A stretch of 64,000 nucleotides of DNA, taken from Pararoseomonas baculiformis. GTDB lineage: Bacteria > Pseudomonadota > Alphaproteobacteria > Acetobacterales > Acetobacteraceae. Below the pieces are notes generated by a model. It worked only from the letters and a program-made list of their open reading frames with translations, did not search any database and had not been told where the DNA came from. A program made the position numbers and the translations under genes. How positions within the stretch are numbered: position 1 is the first letter of the stretch; each line of letters starts with the position of its first letter. Location: positions 124,001 to 188,000 of the forward strand of contig NZ_JAGIZB010000008.1 in assembly GCF_017813395.1 (NCBI RefSeq), in the 5' to 3' direction. This document shows, piece after piece, positions 51,794-60,556 of this stretch.

Positions 51794-51819
51794 AACGGTC
51801 CGGACGGGCCTTGGGTTGC
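51794..51819 (-). promoter_or_regulatory. EcfG-like promoter candidate for csbD
   Basis: On the minus strand GCAACC (51819-51814) and CGTT (51797-51794) are 16 bases apart. The alphaproteobacterial general-stress sigma factor EcfG uses GGAACC-N16/17-CGTT, so this is one mismatch from the consensus with correct spacing. A stress role for csbD fits, but no start site is known. Confidence 0.35.
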
Positions 51820-51862
51820 CCGCCGATACGTGTTGCAACATCACGGAGGGAAACGGGGCCAG

Positions 51863-52609
51863 ATGTGCGGGCGGTATTTCCTTCAGCGCGATCCGGCCGG
51901 GCTGGCGCGCTACTATGACCTGCCGGCCGGCAGCCCGCTGCCGAACTTCGCCCCGAACTGGAACATGGCGCCGACCCAGGATGGGGCGGTGCTGCGCCGC
52001 CATCCTGAGACGGGCGAGCGGCGGATCGACTTGCTGCGCTGGGGCTTGGTGCCGCGCTGGGCAAAGGACGCGAAGGATGGCGCGCGGCTGATCAATGCGC
52101 GGGCGGACGGTGTGGCCGAGAAGCCCTCCTTCCGCGATGCCTTCGCCCGCCGCCGCTGCATCGTGCCCGCGGACGGCTTCTATGAATGGCTCTCCCCCAA
52201 GGAGGCGCGGCCAAGGGACCCGAAGCAGCCCTTCGCCGTGGCGCTGGCGAATGGGGAGCCGATGAGCTTCGCCGGCATCTGGGAGGGCTGGAAGGACCCG
52301 GAGGGCAACTGGCTCCGGACCTATTCCATCATCACCACCGAGGCGAACCCGAAGCAGGCGCCCCTGCACCACCGCATGCCCGTGATCCTGCCGCGTGAGG
52401 CCTGGGCGGCCTGGCTGGGCGAGGAAGCGGCGGAACCGGAGGCGCTGCAGGACCTGCTGCGTCCCTGCCCGCCCGAATGGCTGGCCTGCTGGCCTGTGGA
52501 CAAGCGGGCGAACAAGGTTTCCGAGAATGACGCGGCGCTGATCCTGCCCGACCGGAGCGTGGGGGCACCGGAAGGGCTGGATGATCCCTCTCCCTATGAG
52601 CCCCGATAG
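51863..52609 (+). CDS. SRAP domain protein (YedK/HMCES)
   Basis: SRAP proteins form a stable thiazolidine crosslink between their N-terminal cysteine and abasic sites in single-stranded DNA, protecting replication forks. The 248-residue protein starts MCGRYFLQRDPAGLARYYDL, so Cys2 is at the right place after Met removal. Asn, Glu and His of the active site are in NFAPNWNMAPTQ, VPADGFYEWLSP and HHRMPVIL. The frame opens 11 codons earlier (51830), but the ATG at 51863 must be the start because Cys2 has to be N-terminal. Its end overlaps the convergent HIUase gene by 16 bases. Confidence 0.93.
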   Translation: MCGRYFLQRDPAGLARYYDLPAGSPLPNFAPNWNMAPTQDGAVLRRHPETGERRIDLLRWGLVPRWAKDAKDGARLINARADGVAEKPSFRDAFARRRCIVPADGFYEWLSPKEARPRDPKQPFAVALANGEPMSFAGIWEGWKDPEGNWLRTYSIITTEANPKQAPLHHRMPVILPREAWAAWLGEEAAEPEALQDLLRPCPPEWLACWPVDKRANKVSENDAALILPDRSVGAPEGLDDPSPYEPR

Positions 52610-52941
52610 GTGGAATAGGACCAGGGCGAGCAGAGCAGCGGCACATGGTAGTGCCCAGATCCCTCGCGCAGCCCGACATTGATCACCACCGTGCCGAGAT
52701 AACCGGCATCCTCCCCGCGCGCGGCGAAATACCCGCCCACGTCGAAGCGCAGCTCGTAGCGCCCGGGGCGGAACCCTTCTGGGGAAAGCAGTGGCGCGTC
52801 GGTCCGGCCATCGGCATTGGTCACGGCCTGGGCGAGCAGCACGGGCACGGGCTCCATGCGCCAGAATTCCAGCGCCATGCCCGCGGCGGGGATGCCATTC
52901 GCCGTGTCCAGCACATGGGTGGAAAGGGCGGAGGGCTTCAT
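52594..52941 (-). CDS. uraH: 5-hydroxyisourate hydrolase
   Basis: HIUase hydrolyses 5-hydroxyisourate to OHCU in urate breakdown. The 115-residue transthyretin-fold protein begins MKPSALSTHVLDTANGIPAA and ends in the diagnostic YRGS; the active-site His near residue 9, Arg in GRYELRFDV, and the HYHVPLLCSPWSYSTYRGS region are all there. Its ATG overlaps the stop of the upstream flavoprotein gene (ATGA). It ends inside the tail of the convergent SRAP gene. No OHCU decarboxylase or classical uricase is in the window. Confidence 0.93.
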   Translation of the reverse strand: MKPSALSTHVLDTANGIPAAGMALEFWRMEPVPVLLAQAVTNADGRTDAPLLSPEGFRPGRYELRFDVGGYFAARGEDAGYLGTVVINVGLREGSGHYHVPLLCSPWSYSTYRGS

Positions 52942-54374
52942 TCGGCGGCCAGGGCAGGCAGTTCCTGTGGGATCACGCAGGTCAGCTCCTCTTCGGCATA
53001 GGTCAGCAGGCTTTCCAGGTGATGGCCGGCATCCTCCAGCCAGAGCCGGCGGGAGATCCCGTCCACCAGGCGCGCGGTGCCGTATTTCATGCCGCTGATC
53101 GAGGCGCCGGAAAGCCCCATCGAGGCCACGGAGCCGTAGTTGATCATGTGGATATGCTGCAGGAACGGCGCGGCACCCGGTGATTTCTCCCGCAGCGAGA
53201 AGTCCTCCCGCAGATAGGGGCAGGCACCCAGGGCCGCATGCTCCAGGCCCGGCGGCGGCACATAGGCATCGCGCCAGAGGAGCACCTGGTCCGCGAGTCC
53301 CGCCAGCTCCGGCCGGAGCGAAAGATCGAAGGCGGTGCCGGTGCCGATGATGACGTGATCCGCCCGATGCTCCCCGTGCGGGGTGGTCACCACCACCTCC
53401 CCCGCCTCCTCGCGCAGGTCGAGGACCGGGCTGCCCATGTGAAGCTCGAAGCGTGGGTCCTGGCAGATGCGATCCCAGGATTCCTGCGGCGGCGGCTGGT
53501 TCAGGGCGAAGATGTGCTGCATGAAGCGCCAGCGCAGCGCATCCGGCATGGCATAGAGCTGGCCGAGGAAGCCGGACTGCTCCATCCAGCGGAAGGGGTT
53601 CACCCGGGGCATCCGGGCACGGCGCACAAGCATGATGCCTCTGCCGGCACCCGCCTCCAGCGCCGTGGCGAGATTGTCGAAGGCCGATGCGCCCGCCCCG
53701 ACGACCAGCACGCGCTTGCCCGCGAGCGCGGCGAAATCCACGGGGCCGGAGGTGTGGGAGACCCTGGCAGCCGGAAGCCTGTCGAAGGGCGCGGGAACCA
53801 CCCAGCCGCCCATGCCATCCATTCCGGTGGCCAACACCAGCTTCCGGGCACGCAGCACCACCTCTCCCGCGGCCGTGCCGAAGACCAGCTCCAGCGGGTC
53901 CTGCGGACCCGTTCGCCCGATCCGCAGCAGGCGATGGCCATGCGTGACCGGCAATCCGAGGGTCGCCTGAAGCCAGTCCAGATAGGCCTGCCAGTCCACC
54001 CGCCCGATCTTGTGCAGCGCCTCCCAGGCTTCCGCTCCATCTCGGGCCGAGAAGAAGGCACGCGGGGTAAGCGCGGGGATGCCGAGATCCGGCCCGGTGA
54101 CATGCTTGGGCGTCCGCAGCGTCCGCATCCGGGCAAAGGTGGTCCACACCCCCGTGCCGCCCTCTGGGGCGGCATCGAAGACCCGGACATGTTGCACCCT
54201 TTCCCGCAGCAGGCCGAAGGCGGTCACCAGCCCGGTCTGCCCCGCGCCGATGATCGCCACGTCGAGAACGTCCTCCCCATGGGACGGAACCCAGGGGTGG
54301 CGGGGATAGTCGAGCAGGGCGAGTTGTTGCCTTGCCTCCTCGGCCAGTCGGGAAAGGGCGGTCGGGTCCGGCAT
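52938..54374 (-). CDS. FAD/NAD(P)-dependent oxidoreductase (FMO-like), coupled to uraH
   Basis: This 478-residue flavoprotein has two dinucleotide-binding motifs: IIGAGQTG for FAD (about 41-48) and VVGAGASA for NADPH (about 224-231). The ATGM-type strand LVLATGMDG and the late HVIIGTGTAFDLSLRPE are also present. This is the layout of flavin-containing/N-hydroxylating monooxygenases, not of the PHBH-like urate hydroxylase HpxO. Translational coupling to HIUase suggests it acts on urate or a related purine. That is inference; activity on urate has not been shown for this sequence. It may instead be a Baeyer-Villiger or amine oxygenase. Confidence 0.75.
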   Translation of the reverse strand: MPDPTALSRLAEEARQQLALLDYPRHPWVPSHGEDVLDVAIIGAGQTGLVTAFGLLRERVQHVRVFDAAPEGGTGVWTTFARMRTLRTPKHVTGPDLGIPALTPRAFFSARDGAEAWEALHKIGRVDWQAYLDWLQATLGLPVTHGHRLLRIGRTGPQDPLELVFGTAAGEVVLRARKLVLATGMDGMGGWVVPAPFDRLPAARVSHTSGPVDFAALAGKRVLVVGAGASAFDNLATALEAGAGRGIMLVRRARMPRVNPFRWMEQSGFLGQLYAMPDALRWRFMQHIFALNQPPPQESWDRICQDPRFELHMGSPVLDLREEAGEVVVTTPHGEHRADHVIIGTGTAFDLSLRPELAGLADQVLLWRDAYVPPPGLEHAALGACPYLREDFSLREKSPGAAPFLQHIHMINYGSVASMGLSGASISGMKYGTARLVDGISRRLWLEDAGHHLESLLTYAEEELTCVIPQELPALAAE

Positions 54375-54517
54375 GCTGGTTTCCGGGTGTTCGGGTTACG
54401 GCCAGGGTCTAGCATGGCCCGTGCCGGGGGCGGCTTGCCCGAAAACGTCATGGGCGGGTTGATCTCGCGGGCTGGCGCGCCGCAAATGCCGGAACCCTAC
54501 CCGCCGGAAGGACACCG

Positions 54518-55786
54518 ATGAGCGCCAGCACCGCCCCCAACCTGATCGCGGCCGTGGATGAGGCCCGGCAATGGGACCGGCTGATGCAGATGGCCAAACT
54601 CGGCGCCATCACCGGCGCCGATGGCGCGCCGGGCGTGAACCGCGCCTGCCTCACCCCGCTGGACCGCGAGGCGCGGCGCCTTCTCATCGACTGGGCGGAA
54701 GGCCTGGGCCTTTCGGTTTCGGCCGATGAGATCGGCAACCTCTTTCTCCGGCACGAGGGCACGGATCCCGGCGCAGCCCCGGTGATGACGGGCAGCCATA
54801 TGGACACCCAGCCGAATGGCGGCCGCTTCGACGGTATCTGGGGCGTGATCGCGGGGCTGGAGGCGGTGCAGGCCATCCGCGAGGCCGGCATCGCCACCCA
54901 GCGCCCGATCGAGATCGTGGCCTGGACGAATGAGGAGGGCGGCCGCTTCGCCCCGGGCTGCATGGGGAGCATGGCCTATGCCCATTACAAGCCCTCCAAC
55001 AGCTGGGATGCCGTGACGGATCCCGAGGGCATTTCCTTCCGTCAGGCCCTGGACGAGCATCTGAAAGCCGAGGCCGACATCGCGCGCCGCCCCCTAGGCG
55101 GGAAGCCCTTCGCCTATGTGGAGGCCCATATCGAGCAGGGCCCGCGGCTGGAAGTGGAAGGCAAGGATATCGGCGTGGTCACCGGCATCCAGGGCAGCCG
55201 CTGGTTCCTCGTGGAATTGCGCGGCGAGACGGCCCATGCCGGCACCGCCCCCCTCTCCCTCCGCAAGGACGCGGTGCAGGACATGATCCGCGCGGTGACC
55301 GCGCTGAACGCGTTGATGACCGACCCGACGGATGTGCTGCGCTTCACCGTCGGCCGCATCGAGGTCCTGCCCAATACCTCCAACACCGTGGCCGATATCG
55401 TGCGCTTCACAATCGATTTCCGCCACCCGGACAAGGACATGCTGATCGCCAATGGCGACGCGATCGAACCGACGATCCGCAGCGCCATCAAGGGCTGCGA
55501 GGTGACGGTGACCGAGCGCTTCCACGCCCTGCCCGTGGAGTTCGACGGTCTGGTGACCGATGCGGTGGAGGATGCGGCCGCCGCCCAGGGTCTCTCCAGC
55601 ATCCGCCTGCCGAGCGGCGCCTTCCACGACGCGCAGTTCATGGTGCCGATCTGCCCCACCGGCATGATCTTCGTGCCCTGCCGGAACGGCGTGAGCCACA
55701 ATCCGGCCGAGTATTCGGAACCCGGTCAGCTGGCGGCGGGCGCGCGGGTACTGGCCGCGACCCTGGCCAAGCTGGCCAACAGCTAG
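54518..55786 (+). CDS. Zn-dependent M20 hydrolase, allantoate amidohydrolase/N-carbamoylase type
   Basis: This is a 422-residue enzyme of the hydantoinase/carbamoylase family. It has GSHMDTQPNGGRFDG (His, Asp ligands), WTNEEGGRFAPG (catalytic Glu pair), YVEAHIEQGPRLE (His ligand), the dimer-binding domain, PNTSNTVADIVRF and the late GMIFVPCRNGVSHNPAEYS. The GGAAGGACACCG ribosome site precedes the ATG. Position next to uraH and the flavoprotein, in divergent orientation, favours allantoate or ureidoglycine as substrate; N-carbamoyl amino acids are the alternative. Confidence 0.83.
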   Translation: MSASTAPNLIAAVDEARQWDRLMQMAKLGAITGADGAPGVNRACLTPLDREARRLLIDWAEGLGLSVSADEIGNLFLRHEGTDPGAAPVMTGSHMDTQPNGGRFDGIWGVIAGLEAVQAIREAGIATQRPIEIVAWTNEEGGRFAPGCMGSMAYAHYKPSNSWDAVTDPEGISFRQALDEHLKAEADIARRPLGGKPFAYVEAHIEQGPRLEVEGKDIGVVTGIQGSRWFLVELRGETAHAGTAPLSLRKDAVQDMIRAVTALNALMTDPTDVLRFTVGRIEVLPNTSNTVADIVRFTIDFRHPDKDMLIANGDAIEPTIRSAIKGCEVTVTERFHALPVEFDGLVTDAVEDAAAAQGLSSIRLPSGAFHDAQFMVPICPTGMIFVPCRNGVSHNPAEYSEPGQLAAGARVLAATLAKLANS

Positions 55787-55787
55787 G

Positions 55788-55812
55788 TGGCGGGGCGGCT
55801 GCCGCCCCGCCA
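55788..55812 (+). terminator. Hairpin at the end of the M20 hydrolase gene
   Basis: TGGCGGGGCGG-ctg-CCGCCCCGCCA gives a perfect 11-base-pair stem immediately after the stop codon, followed a few bases on by CTCTT. It is a likely transcript end. Confidence 0.5.
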
Positions 55813-55919
55813 TCCGATCCTCTTAAGTAGATGTCCTGACTTGGCCGCAGCAAGCGGTCGCAGGCAGAGGGGTGGCGCGTGGCGACAGCGTGTCGCCCCG
55901 GCCTGCCGAAAGCAGCGTG

Positions 55920-56537
55920 ATGATATCAGACTTCGCAAAGGCCGTTCGGGGCTCCCTCGCCGCGGCTGAGCGCCTCCGTTCGCGGAAGCTGCTCGACCAT
56001 GAGGAGCGCGTCGGTCGGCTTTGCGGCGTCCTCGGCGGCCTGCTCGGGCTGGAGGCAGGGCATGTGGAGGTGCTGGCCTTCACCGCCAGCCTGCATGACA
56101 TCGGCAAGCTGGTGATCCCTGAATCCGTCCTCTCCAAGCCAGGCCGGCTCGACGAGGAGGAATGGCGGATCATGCGCCGGCATTCCGCCTTCGGGGCGGA
56201 GATCCTGCGGGAATCCGGCGATCCCGTCGGGATGCTCGCGGCCGACATCGCGCTGCAGCACCATGAGTGCTGGGACGGATCCGGCTATCCCGACGGGCTG
56301 CGCGGAACGGGCATCCTGCGGGAGGCCCGGATCGCCGGGATCTGCGACGTGTATGACGCGATCCGGGAGGAGCGCCCCTACAAGGCGCCGGTCTGCCACG
56401 AGCAGGCCATGCGCCTCATCCTTGAGGGCGATGCGAACGGGCGGACGCTGCCCGCGAAATTCGATCCTGAACTCCTGGGCGTGTTCGCGGCCCATTCCGA
56501 GGTCTTCCGCAGGACCTACGAAGCCGGGCGAAGCTGA
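55920..56537 (+). CDS. Stand-alone HD-GYP domain phosphodiesterase
   Basis: This is a 205-residue protein consisting essentially of one HD-GYP domain, the class that hydrolyses cyclic di-GMP. The HD motif is in ASLHDIGKLVIPESVLSKPG and the GYP motif in HHECWDGSGYPDGLRGTGI. Metal ligands and the GYP triad are intact, so activity is likely. No receiver or sensory domain is attached. ATG 55920 is used; a GTG at 55872 in frame would add 16 residues. It is convergent with cysE across a hairpin. Confidence 0.85.
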   Translation: MISDFAKAVRGSLAAAERLRSRKLLDHEERVGRLCGVLGGLLGLEAGHVEVLAFTASLHDIGKLVIPESVLSKPGRLDEEEWRIMRRHSAFGAEILRESGDPVGMLAADIALQHHECWDGSGYPDGLRGTGILREARIAGICDVYDAIREERPYKAPVCHEQAMRLILEGDANGRTLPAKFDPELLGVFAAHSEVFRRTYEAGRS

Positions 56538-56562
56538 TACCAAGGGCGGGCTGGCGGGAGAC

Positions 56563-56606
56563 GGACGGCGCCGGCCTCCGGGAGCGGAGAGGCACCGGCG
56601 GCGTCC
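56563..56606. terminator. Hairpin between HD-GYP and cysE genes
   Basis: GGACGGCGCCGG pairs with CCGGCGGCGTCC with one mismatch, and a second stem CCTCCG/CGGAGG-like lies inside. It sits between convergent stops and can end both transcripts. Confidence 0.4.
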
Positions 56607-56614
56607 CGTGCCCG

Positions 56615-57250
56615 TCAGGCGCGGAGGGAATCCCGCTCCCTCATGGCCGCGATTTCCGCGCGCAAGGCCGCGATCTGCTCGGCCACGGGATCGGGGATAC
56701 CCGGTGCGATCCCATAACCCGCCGTGGGATCCGTGCAGGGGCGGCCCGGTGGCCGGGCGGGGATGCCCACCACCGTCACCCCGTCAGGCACGGCATCGAC
56801 GCAGACGGCGTTCGCCCCCACGCGCGCGTGGCGCCCGATGCGGATCGGCCCCAGCACCTGCGCCCCGGCGCCGATGATCACGCCATCTTCCAGCGTGGGG
56901 TGCCGCTTGCCGGGCTGCGTGGTCAGGCCGCCCAGGGTCACGCCGTGATAGATCAGCACGTCGTCGCCGATCTCCGCCGTCTCCCCGATCACGACGCCCA
57001 TGCCGTGGTCAATAAAGAGCCGCCTTCCGATCCGCGCGCCCGGATGGATCTCGATGCCCGTCAGGAAGCGGGAGAAATGGGAGACGCAGCGTGCCGGCGC
57101 GCGGAAACCCGCGCGCCAGAGCCGGTTGGCAAGGCGATGCCAGATGACGGCGTGCAGTCCCGCATAACAGAGGATGGACTCGGCGAAGGTCGGCTGCGCC
57201 GGATCCCGTGCCCTGATGCTGCGCGCGATATCCAGCGTTTCGCGGAACAT
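56615..57250 (-). CDS. cysE: Serine O-acetyltransferase
   Basis: CysE makes O-acetylserine from serine and acetyl-CoA, the first step of cysteine synthesis. The 211-residue protein has the N-terminal helical domain ([20 protein letters not shown]) and a left-handed beta-helix of hexapeptide repeats ([20 protein letters not shown] with the catalytic His/Asp, [34 protein letters not shown]). It is the third gene in the order peroxiredoxin, cysK, cysE, starting 9 bases after the cysK stop; co-expression with CysK fits the cysteine synthase complex. Confidence 0.94.
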   Translation of the reverse strand: MFRETLDIARSIRARDPAQPTFAESILCYAGLHAVIWHRLANRLWRAGFRAPARCVSHFSRFLTGIEIHPGARIGRRLFIDHGMGVVIGETAEIGDDVLIYHGVTLGGLTTQPGKRHPTLEDGVIIGAGAQVLGPIRIGRHARVGANAVCVDAVPDGVTVVGIPARPPGRPCTDPTAGYGIAPGIPDPVAEQIAALRAEIAAMRERDSLRA

Positions 57251-57259
57251 GCGGGAAGG

Positions 57260-58249
57260 TCAGGCCAGCCAGGACGGAACGGGCAGGTTCCGCTCGCGCA
57301 GGAAATCCGGGTTGAAAAGCTTGGACTGGTAGCGCGCCCCGCCATCGCAAAGCACCGTCACCACCCTGTGCCCGGGCCCCAGATCCCTGGCCACGCGGAT
57401 CGCCGCGGCGACATTCAACCCGGCCGAGCCGCCAACGCTCAGCCCCTCCTCCTTCAGAAGGGAAAAGCACTGCTCCAGCGCCTCCGCATCGGAGATGCGG
57501 ACGGCGTCGTCGATCGGCGCGCCCTCCAGCACGCCGGGCACCTTGCTGGCCTGGCCAATGCCCTCGGTGATGGAATTCCCCTCGGCGGAGACGGTGCCGT
57601 TCTTGACCCAGGAATAGAGGCCAGAGCCATGCGGATCGGCCAGCACGATCTTCACGCCGGGCTTCTTCGCCTTGAGCGCGCGAGCCGTGCCATGCAGCGT
57701 GCCGCCCGTGCCGCAGGAGCAGGTGAAGGCATCGATCTTCCCGCCCGTCTGCTCCCAGATCTCAACGCCCGTGGTCATCTCATGCGCCGTGGCATTGGCG
57801 CTGTTGCCGAACTGATTCGCCCAGACCGCGCCCATCTCCTCCGCCAAGCGGCGGGAATAGTTCACGTAGTGGTTCGGATCGGCCAGCGGCTTCGGGTCCA
57901 CCAGCCGCAGGTCGGCGCCGATCATGCGCAGGAAGTCCAGCTTCTCCTGGCTCTGCGTGCGCGGCACAACGATGACCGACTTCCAGCCCCGCGCATTGGC
58001 CGCGAGCGCCAGCCCGATCCCGGTGTTTCCCGCCGTCCCCTCCACCACCGTCCCGGGCTGGAACGGGGTGAGGAGGCCCCGCTTCACCGCCTCCCCGAGA
58101 ATCCCGATGGCCGCGCGGTCCTTCACGCTGCCGCCGGGATTCATGAACTCGGCCTTGCCGAGGATCTCGCAGCCCGTTTCCTCGGAGGCGCGGCGGAGCC
58201 GGATGAGCGGCGTATTGCCCACCGCGTCCCAGAAGTCGGTTGCGATCAC
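57260..58249 (-). CDS. cysK: Cysteine synthase A (O-acetylserine sulfhydrylase)
   Basis: This PLP enzyme joins O-acetylserine and sulfide to cysteine. The 329-residue protein has NTPLIRLRRASEETG, the Schiff-base Lys in FMNPGGSVKDRAAIG, and the phosphate-binding GTAGNTGIGLALAANARG. The C-terminal half carries EGIGQASKVPGVLEGAP and VGGSAGLNVAAAIRVARDLG. It starts 4 bases after the peroxiredoxin stop. In size and detail it is close to type A, though CysM-like cystathionine use cannot be excluded. Confidence 0.93.
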   Translation of the reverse strand: MIATDFWDAVGNTPLIRLRRASEETGCEILGKAEFMNPGGSVKDRAAIGILGEAVKRGLLTPFQPGTVVEGTAGNTGIGLALAANARGWKSVIVVPRTQSQEKLDFLRMIGADLRLVDPKPLADPNHYVNYSRRLAEEMGAVWANQFGNSANATAHEMTTGVEIWEQTGGKIDAFTCSCGTGGTLHGTARALKAKKPGVKIVLADPHGSGLYSWVKNGTVSAEGNSITEGIGQASKVPGVLEGAPIDDAVRISDAEALEQCFSLLKEEGLSVGGSAGLNVAAAIRVARDLGPGHRVVTVLCDGGARYQSKLFNPDFLRERNLPVPSWLA

Positions 58250-58253
58250 GGTT

Positions 58254-58895
58254 TCAGGCCTTGCTCTCGTTGATGTCCACCCAGCGCAGATAGGGCTTCT
58301 CGGCGGTGAAGCCCTGGGGGAACTGCTTCTTCGCGTCCTCGTCGGACAGGCTGGCGAGCACGATGGCCCTTTCGCCCGGGCGCCAGTTCACAGGGGTGGC
58401 CACCTTGTGCCTGTCGGTCGTCTGGAGGCTGTCGATCACCCGCAGCACCTCATCGAAGTTGCGGCCGGCACTGGGCGGATAGATCAGCATGAGGCGGATC
58501 TTCTTGTTCGGGTCGATCACGAAGACCGTCCGCACCGTCACGCTCGCATCCGCCTCGGGATGGATCATGCCGTAAAGGGTCGCGACCTTCTTGTCGGGGT
58601 CCGAGATCATGGGGAAGTTCACCGGCGTCCCCTGCGTCTCGGCGATATCCTGGTTCCAGCCCTCATGCCGGTCCAGCGTATCGACCGAGAGGCCGATCAC
58701 CTTCACGCCGCGCTTGTCGAATTCCGGCTTCAGCTTGGCGGTGTAACCGAGCTCGGTCGTGCAGACCGGCGTGTAGTCCTTCGGATGGCTGAAAATCACG
58801 CCCCAGGCGTTGCCAAGCCACTCATGGAACCGGATCCGGCCCTCCGTGGTCTCGGCCTCGAAATCCGGTGCGACCTGCCCGAGCTGAAGCGTCAT
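58254..58895 (-). CDS. 1-Cys peroxiredoxin (Prx6 family)
   Basis: This is a 213-residue peroxidase with the peroxidatic Cys in PKDYTPVCTTELGYTAKL (near residue 45) and Arg further on. The C-terminal dimer domain RHKVATPVNWRPGERAIVLA is characteristic of the Prx6 group. No resolving cysteine is seen, so it is the 1-Cys form. It would remove H2O2 or organic peroxides. It heads the operon peroxiredoxin-cysK-cysE, linking oxidative stress to thiol supply. Confidence 0.92.
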   Translation of the reverse strand: MTLQLGQVAPDFEAETTEGRIRFHEWLGNAWGVIFSHPKDYTPVCTTELGYTAKLKPEFDKRGVKVIGLSVDTLDRHEGWNQDIAETQGTPVNFPMISDPDKKVATLYGMIHPEADASVTVRTVFVIDPNKKIRLMLIYPPSAGRNFDEVLRVIDSLQTTDRHKVATPVNWRPGERAIVLASLSDEDAKKQFPQGFTAEKPYLRWVDINESKA

Positions 58896-59043
58896 GCGAA
58901 ATTCCTCCGTGGTTCCGGCGATTTCACGACGCTAGCACGGGGTCAATCCACTTTTCCACCCGCCGCCAGCGCGCAACTCCGGCTCCTCGGCCCCGGATGT
59001 CGGCAGTCCGGACGCGCCTTCCAAGGGGCGCGCCCTGGCCGGA

Positions 59044-60297
59044 TCAGCCGTAGCGCGAGAGGCCGAGATCCGTCACATCGATGTCAGGGCTGCGGCCGGA
59101 GACGATATCGGCCAGCACCCGCCCGGAGCCGCAGGCCATGGTCCAACCCAGCGTGCCATGGCCGGTATTGGTGAAGAGATTGGCCAGGGGGGTCTGGCCG
59201 ATGATGGGGGTGCCGTCCGGGGTCATGGGCCGCAGCCCCGTCCAGAAGCGGGCGGCACCGATATCGCCCCCATCGGGGAAGAGGTCGCGCACGGAATGCT
59301 CCAGCGTCTCGCGCCGTGGCTTGCGGAGCGATGTGCTGAAGCCCGCGATCTCCGCCGTGCCGCCGACGCGGATCCGGTCGCCCAGCCGGGTGATGGCGAT
59401 CTTGTAGGTCTCGTCCATCACCGTGGAGACGGGCGCCGCGGCCTCTTCCGTCACGGGCAGCGTCAGGGAATAGCCCTTGATCGGATAGACCGGCAGATGC
59501 AGCCCCAGGGGACGCAGCATGGCCGGGGTGTGGCTGCCCAGTGCCGCCACATAGGCATCCGCGGTGAAGTCACCATGATCGGTCTCCACCGCCACCACGC
59601 GGCCGCCCTCGGCGCGGATTCCGGCGATGCCGACGCCCAGATGGAAGGCCACTCCCTTTTCCCGCGCCCTCTCCGCCAGGCGTTGGGTGAAGAGGAAGGC
59701 ATCGCCGGTTTCGTCCTGCGGCAGGCGCAGCCCACCCACGAAACGGTCCTTCACGCGGGCCAGGGCGGGCTCGGCCGCGATGCAGGCGGCGGGGTCCAGC
59801 AATTCCCAGGGCACGCCATACTCGTCCAGCACGGCCGTGTCGCCGCCCACATGGTCCAGCTGCTTCTGCGTGCGGAAAAGCTGCACCGTGCCGCGCGCGC
59901 GGTGGTCGAACTCGATCCCGGTCTCGGCGCGCAGCGCGGCGAGGGCCACGCGGCTGTACTCGGCCACGCGCACCATCCGCCCCTTGTTCCGGCGATAGGC
60001 GCGCTCCGTGCAGTTCGCCGCCATGCGGGCGAGCCAGGAGAGCATCTCCCAGTCCGGGCGCGGCCAGAGGACGAAGGGGCGGTGATGCATCAGCAGCCAC
60101 TTCACCGCCTTCATCGGCACGCCGGGCCCTGCCCAGGGAGAGGAATATCCGTAGGAGAGCTGCCCTGCATTGGCGAAGCTCGTCTCCTTCCCGGCACCGT
60201 CCTGGCGGTCGATCACCACCACCTCGTGTCCCGCCTGGGCGAGATACCAGGCGGTTGTGACGCCGATCACCCCGCTGCCGAGGACCAGGACCTTCAT
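59044..60297 (-). CDS. dadA: D-amino acid dehydrogenase
   Basis: DadA is a membrane-associated FAD enzyme that deaminates D-amino acids to 2-oxoacids. The 417-residue protein opens with the FAD motif [20 protein letters not shown] and has the DadA block [32 protein letters not shown], and the C-terminal [21 protein letters not shown] start at 60297 is clear; upstream residues in the longer frame do not fit. It lies downstream of the tRNA-Met gene on the same strand and has no alanine racemase neighbour in view. Confidence 0.93.
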   Translation of the reverse strand: MKVLVLGSGVIGVTTAWYLAQAGHEVVVIDRQDGAGKETSFANAGQLSYGYSSPWAGPGVPMKAVKWLLMHHRPFVLWPRPDWEMLSWLARMAANCTERAYRRNKGRMVRVAEYSRVALAALRAETGIEFDHRARGTVQLFRTQKQLDHVGGDTAVLDEYGVPWELLDPAACIAAEPALARVKDRFVGGLRLPQDETGDAFLFTQRLAERAREKGVAFHLGVGIAGIRAEGGRVVAVETDHGDFTADAYVAALGSHTPAMLRPLGLHLPVYPIKGYSLTLPVTEEAAAPVSTVMDETYKIAITRLGDRIRVGGTAEIAGFSTSLRKPRRETLEHSVRDLFPDGGDIGAARFWTGLRPMTPDGTPIIGQTPLANLFTNTGHGTLGWTMACGSGRVLADIVSGRSPDIDVTDLGLSRYG

Positions 60298-60449
60298 CGA
60301 CGACTCCCGCAGTCTGACAAGCCGGCAGGTTGCGGGTTTCGGGGCGGAAGGCAACCGCACCCGGCCGACCGTTCGCCGCGAGGGTGTTACCGGCCGAGGC
60401 ACAAGGCCGCCAGGATCGATGATGGGGAAATCCGGCAGGTGGCTGAAGG

Positions 60450-60526
60450 TGGTAGCGGGAACCGGACTTGAACCGGTGACCCCGGCATTATGAGTGCCGT
60501 GCTCTAACCAGCTGAGCTACCCCGCC
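60450..60526 (-). tRNA. tRNA-Met (CAT), elongator type
   Basis: This is a 77-base cloverleaf on the minus strand with encoded CCA. The acceptor stem GGCGGGG/TCCCGCT has G-U pairs at both ends, the D arm is GCTC-AGCTGGTTA-GAGC, the anticodon stem-loop is CGGCA-CTCATAA-TGCCG, and the T arm is ACCGG-TTCAAGT-CCGGT. The anticodon is CAT. The anticodon stem lacks the three G-C pairs of initiator tRNA. A tRNA-Ile with lysidine is possible, but the variable region GGGGTC resembles elongator Met. Confidence 0.9.
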
Positions 60527-60556
60527 AGAAACAGCCACCTGCCGGGGTGCCGCGAA

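Noticed and set aside
60450-60526. Initiator tRNA or tRNA-Ile (lysidine) reading of the CAT tRNA
   Set aside because: The anticodon stem lacks the three consecutive G-C pairs of the initiator, and position 1 pairs with 72. The tRNA-Ile2 option is not excluded, but the overall sequence is closer to elongator Met.
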